DNA from: Cheilinus undulatus
Taxonomy: Eukaryota > Chordata > Actinopteri > Labriformes > Labridae
DNA: 64,000 nt
Assembly (NCBI RefSeq): GCF_018320785.1
Contig: NC_054866.1
Coordinates: 31,783,000 to 31,846,999, forward strand
Direction of reading: 5' to 3'
Position numbers and translations under genes: made by a program. The first letter of the stretch is position 1, and the number at the start of each line of letters is the position of its first letter. Positions 60,668 through 64,000 of this stretch are shown in pieces. The notes below the pieces were generated by a model. It was not told the origin of the DNA and searched no databases. It was given only the letters and a program-made list of their open reading frames with translations.

Positions 60668-62466
60668 GACTCTCTTTCTATCTGTGATTGTCCAACCAGA
60701 TTTTCTTAAAACAAAAGCTCATCAACCAACTAATCAACCATCCAACTAGAAGGTGTCAGCCTTAAATGCTCAAGTTTGTGTAAGAAGCTTGTAAGTGTGT
60801 TTGTCAGTGTGTTGTGTGCTGCCTCATGGCTGTTTCCTGATTGTGATCTGGACTGAGGCCAGTTCCAGAGAGTTAAATTTATAAAGTGATGATTCAAGAA
60901 AACTGTGAGCCAAAATTTCAACCATTCTCTCCTCTGTTTCCTTTTCGGTCTACAACATTTCTTTTTGTTTTCTGTGTATTTCGGTTTTGTGTATGCACTC
61001 ATAAAATGGCATAAATTAAGCACAGTCTCAAAAAAATTCGAGTTGGTTTTCTTTGTGAGAAAACCAATAGCAGCTCCTTGTAACAGATTTTTTGTTGAAG
61101 GATCAAAATGAATCTAGATTTGTACTGATAGAAGCTGTTATATTAATAATATTATGAAGACAAAGGGGTGGATTTAAACATCATGAAGTATGGGTGTTAA
61201 GATGTATTTTCTTTTTTAGTAGACCCTCTATGTTCTTGGCAGATGAGGTTGTGCAACAGTAGAGAATTCTCCTTGAGGGGGCCATTGATGGCTTCTGCAT
61301 AGAGAAACGCTACCCAAAGGCCATGTTTTGAGCTGTCTACATCTCTGCCAAGCCAAGTGCGATGATATAAACATTCTTAACTCTTAAGCTCATTTTGTGT
61401 CCTGAAAGTAATGACATTTTCGGGCATTTTTAAAAAAAAAAGCCTCAGTTTAAAGCCTGGACGAGTAGTGCCACCACACAACACTCATGTATGGTCTTTT
61501 TCCACAAAGCAGTCTGGTTTGGTTCAGTACAGTTTTGCCTTGTTTTACCACACAAAACTCTGGTCTTACACGTGTTTCCTCAGCCGACGTCCATCTCACA
61601 AACCTTCTGCCCCTCTCGTTGTGACAGGAAGTCTGTCAGTATTTAAGACATCTAGATCATTTGGCCTAGCTCAGTTAAGCTGGATGTTTGTCTCCAAAAT
61701 GGCTTTTCATGTGGTACCGGTTTGGCTTTTTAAATGTGGGTTAAGTAATGACAAAGGATGGAGGAAAGGAAACTGGCACTCAAATGCGAGCTAGCTACTG
61801 CAGCTTACATAAAAGAGCTACTTTGTAGAACAGGCTTGTTCATGGACAGAACATCATTACTCTCTTACCCCACAAGGTAAGGGTAATTTTTGTGATAAAA
61901 CGAGTATGTTTTTTAAATGTTAAAGGGGCTTAGCAAGCCTCTTATCTCAGTACAAGACTCTTCTAGACTCTTGTCTCCATCTGACTAGAAGAAGCTAGAA
62001 GGTTTGCATAACTGAGTATTTGCGATATTGATCATCATCACGCCAAGTAAATCATTTAAACGGGGTTAAAAAACACTTTTTTTGTAAAGTGGTGGATTCA
62101 TGTTCAGTGCATACAGAAAATGTCTTATAACTGCAGCGTAAGGGTCTATTTAGAACTATAAAATACTAACTTTCCTCTGATATTTTTATTTCTAATGGCT
62201 GTCCCAGCATCCAGATCCCCAACAGACATTCAGTATCACATGATTGAAAACTACCTATTTTTGCTTATTTGCTAAGTTACCCTACACTAAAACTTTTTTA
62301 AAGTGTGTGAGAACATTCATGATTTTGTTAGCCCTGGAGTTAAATACTCTTAGCTGACAATTTATGTTTATAATCACCAGTCATTTGTCATATTTCCCAT
62401 TAGATGGAATAAAATGACTCAAGCAACAACAATCAGAGATTATGTACAGTGTCAGCTCTTATATTT

Positions 62467-62653
62467 TTTTAAGATTTATTTTTGGCCTTTTTATGCCTTT
62501 ATTGATACTGGAGGAAAGTGGACAGAAATCGGAAACAGGGACAAGAGAGCTGGGGAGAGACATGCGGGAAAGCGCCACAGGCTGGATTGTAACCCGGGCT
62601 GACTGCGTACGTGGGGTGTGCCTTAAACCACTAGGCCCCCCTGCGCCCCCAGT
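62467..62653 (-). mobile_element. tRNA-derived SINE, reverse orientation
   Basis: On the minus strand it reads GGCCTAGTGGTTTAAGG (A box region), GGTTACAATCC (B box), the CTCTCCCCAGCTCTC body and an AAAGGCCAAAAATAAATC tail. Imperfect duplications (TCAGCTCTTATATTT and TCAGCACTTTTATTT) flank it. Confidence 0.86.
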
Positions 62654-64000
62654 TTCAGCACTTTTATTTACATATCACATACTCTACTACTGGCACGAAT
62701 GACAACCTCCTCATGTTTACAAGAAATCACACTTAAGTGCAAATGTGGCTGTTTTAGATATTAAACAAAATGCATTTTGCCGATATTTTTGCCCAGATTA
62801 ACCTTGACCTTCCAAAAAAACAATTAGTTTAATTGAAGATGAGATCCACAGAGCCTAGTGGTACAAAGATAACAAACAAAGGTTGATATTTTGTTGGTGT
62901 AGTTGTCCTCAAAATACTTATGAATGACCATAGTTTGTAGTAATGAAAAAACTTCAGAGGCTTTGTCACAGAGTTCACTTGTTTTTCTATGTGTTTTTCC
63001 AGCTTTAAGCCTCGAGCTGAAAAAATAATACAGCTGCACGATGATATTACAGCTACTTGTGACTCTTGCCAATCCAGACAGGCTCTCTTTCTGTAGTGTC
63101 AACCCTAGCTGGCTGTGCTGTGGTGTCTTAGCACAGTGCGGTTCTGGCTGGCTAGCTGTGCTACTTTATCACAGCCAGCAGGAAACAGGAAGGGAGCAGC
63201 CAGCTGCAGGGTCAGAGGGCAATCTATAGCATGAGGGGGATGGTGGACAAAAAAGTGAGTGTTCTGAAAAGGGGTTTGGCTTGTTCCTGTGGTCATGGTT
63301 CAGATGAGTGAGACAGAGAAACAAAACATTCAGGATCGTACATCAGTCCTGAGCAGATCTGTACGTCTGAAGCCCTCTGACTCTGCATTGTCTGTGTTGG
63401 CACAGCAGCTTCAGTCCAGGTCACACCACATACAGGCACTCAGTCACTCAGAGCTGCTCTTCTGGATGGAGATGCACACAGAGACAGACTCAAGCTGCTA
63501 GATCAACTTGTATGAGTTCAGACTTAAAACTGCATCTTACTTAAAAAACGTTCTGAGTAATATTCTCTCTCCATCACAGTCAAAAAGACGCAACAAAGTC
63601 TCTTTCAGTGCGCAGAACTCATGCCAGGGACAGCTGTGCCACCCTGTGAGCGTGATGCCAGTCAGACCAGTGTTCACTTTCACACTATCTTTTTCTCTGT
63701 CTCTGCTACGATATGGGTGTCTATGTAGGCTCACTGTGTGATCTTCTGGGGCGTCTCCTTTCAGTCTTGGCCTGAGACTTATGTTGCTTGGATGTTATTT
63801 AAACAGCATGCACATACTACAAGAGTTTGTGTGCAATCACATGTCTGGGGATTTTTTTGAAAGAGTGTTTTTCACTATGTGAGATGCTTCCTGTGCTTTT
63901 ACAGGCACCTTGGTTTAACTGTCAGTCTTCTGCACAAACAGTTTGGGTTTAACTTTAAAATTACATTTATTTTTTTTTCAATATTTTTGGGCTTTTTGAT

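Overview
The window is vertebrate nuclear DNA, almost certainly from a ray-finned fish. A percomorph teleost is my guess, but the sequence does not settle it. The evidence is short coding exons with GT/AG introns, a CpG-rich promoter, and a typical fish repeat load: Tc1-like, hAT-like and Harbinger-like DNA transposons, tRNA-derived SINEs and a CR1/L2-like LINE tail. Three protein-coding loci can be read. I found no bacterial-type operon, CRISPR array or novel multi-gene system.

Layout. (1) 1-21,000, plus strand: the 3' half of grik4, the kainate receptor subunit GluK4 (KA1). Seven exons between 10,485 and 20,316 encode the last 437 residues: M1, pore loop, M3, the S2 ligand-binding half, M4 and the cytoplasmic tail. 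The first 10.5 kb is upstream intron. (2) 21,001-29,473: intergenic, with one LINE fragment and one likely DNA-transposon remnant. (3) 29,474-35,895, minus strand: ccdc153 (also called drc12), a small coiled-coil protein of the motile-cilium dynein regulatory complex. It is reconstructed here from six exons (197 residues). (4) 35,896-37,098: a 1.2 kb divergent promoter shared with cbl. It carries an RFX-type X-box and a CCAAT box on the ccdc153 side and a CpG-rich cbl leader with two tiny upstream ORFs. (5) 37,099-64,000, plus strand: the first two coding exons of cbl (E3 ubiquitin ligase, start of the TKB domain), separated by a 9.2 kb intron. Intron 2 continues past the window end.

How the genes relate. 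The head-to-head ccdc153/cbl pair matches the arrangement I recall on human 11q23.3. In human, GRIK4 lies more than a megabase from CBL, so close grik4-ccdc153 linkage looks derived in this lineage. The three proteins do not work in one pathway; the only regulatory coupling visible is the shared ccdc153/cbl promoter.

The rest is intron or intergenic DNA with many readable transposon histories. These include a SINE nested in a hAT element with both target-site duplications intact, a Harbinger-like MITE that keeps a transposase N-terminus, three Tc1-type copies in different states of decay, and a 508-bp duplication in cbl intron 2 whose two copies differ by a 3.1-kb interval. Gene identities rest on exon translations, splice phases and remembered family sequences; no search was run.
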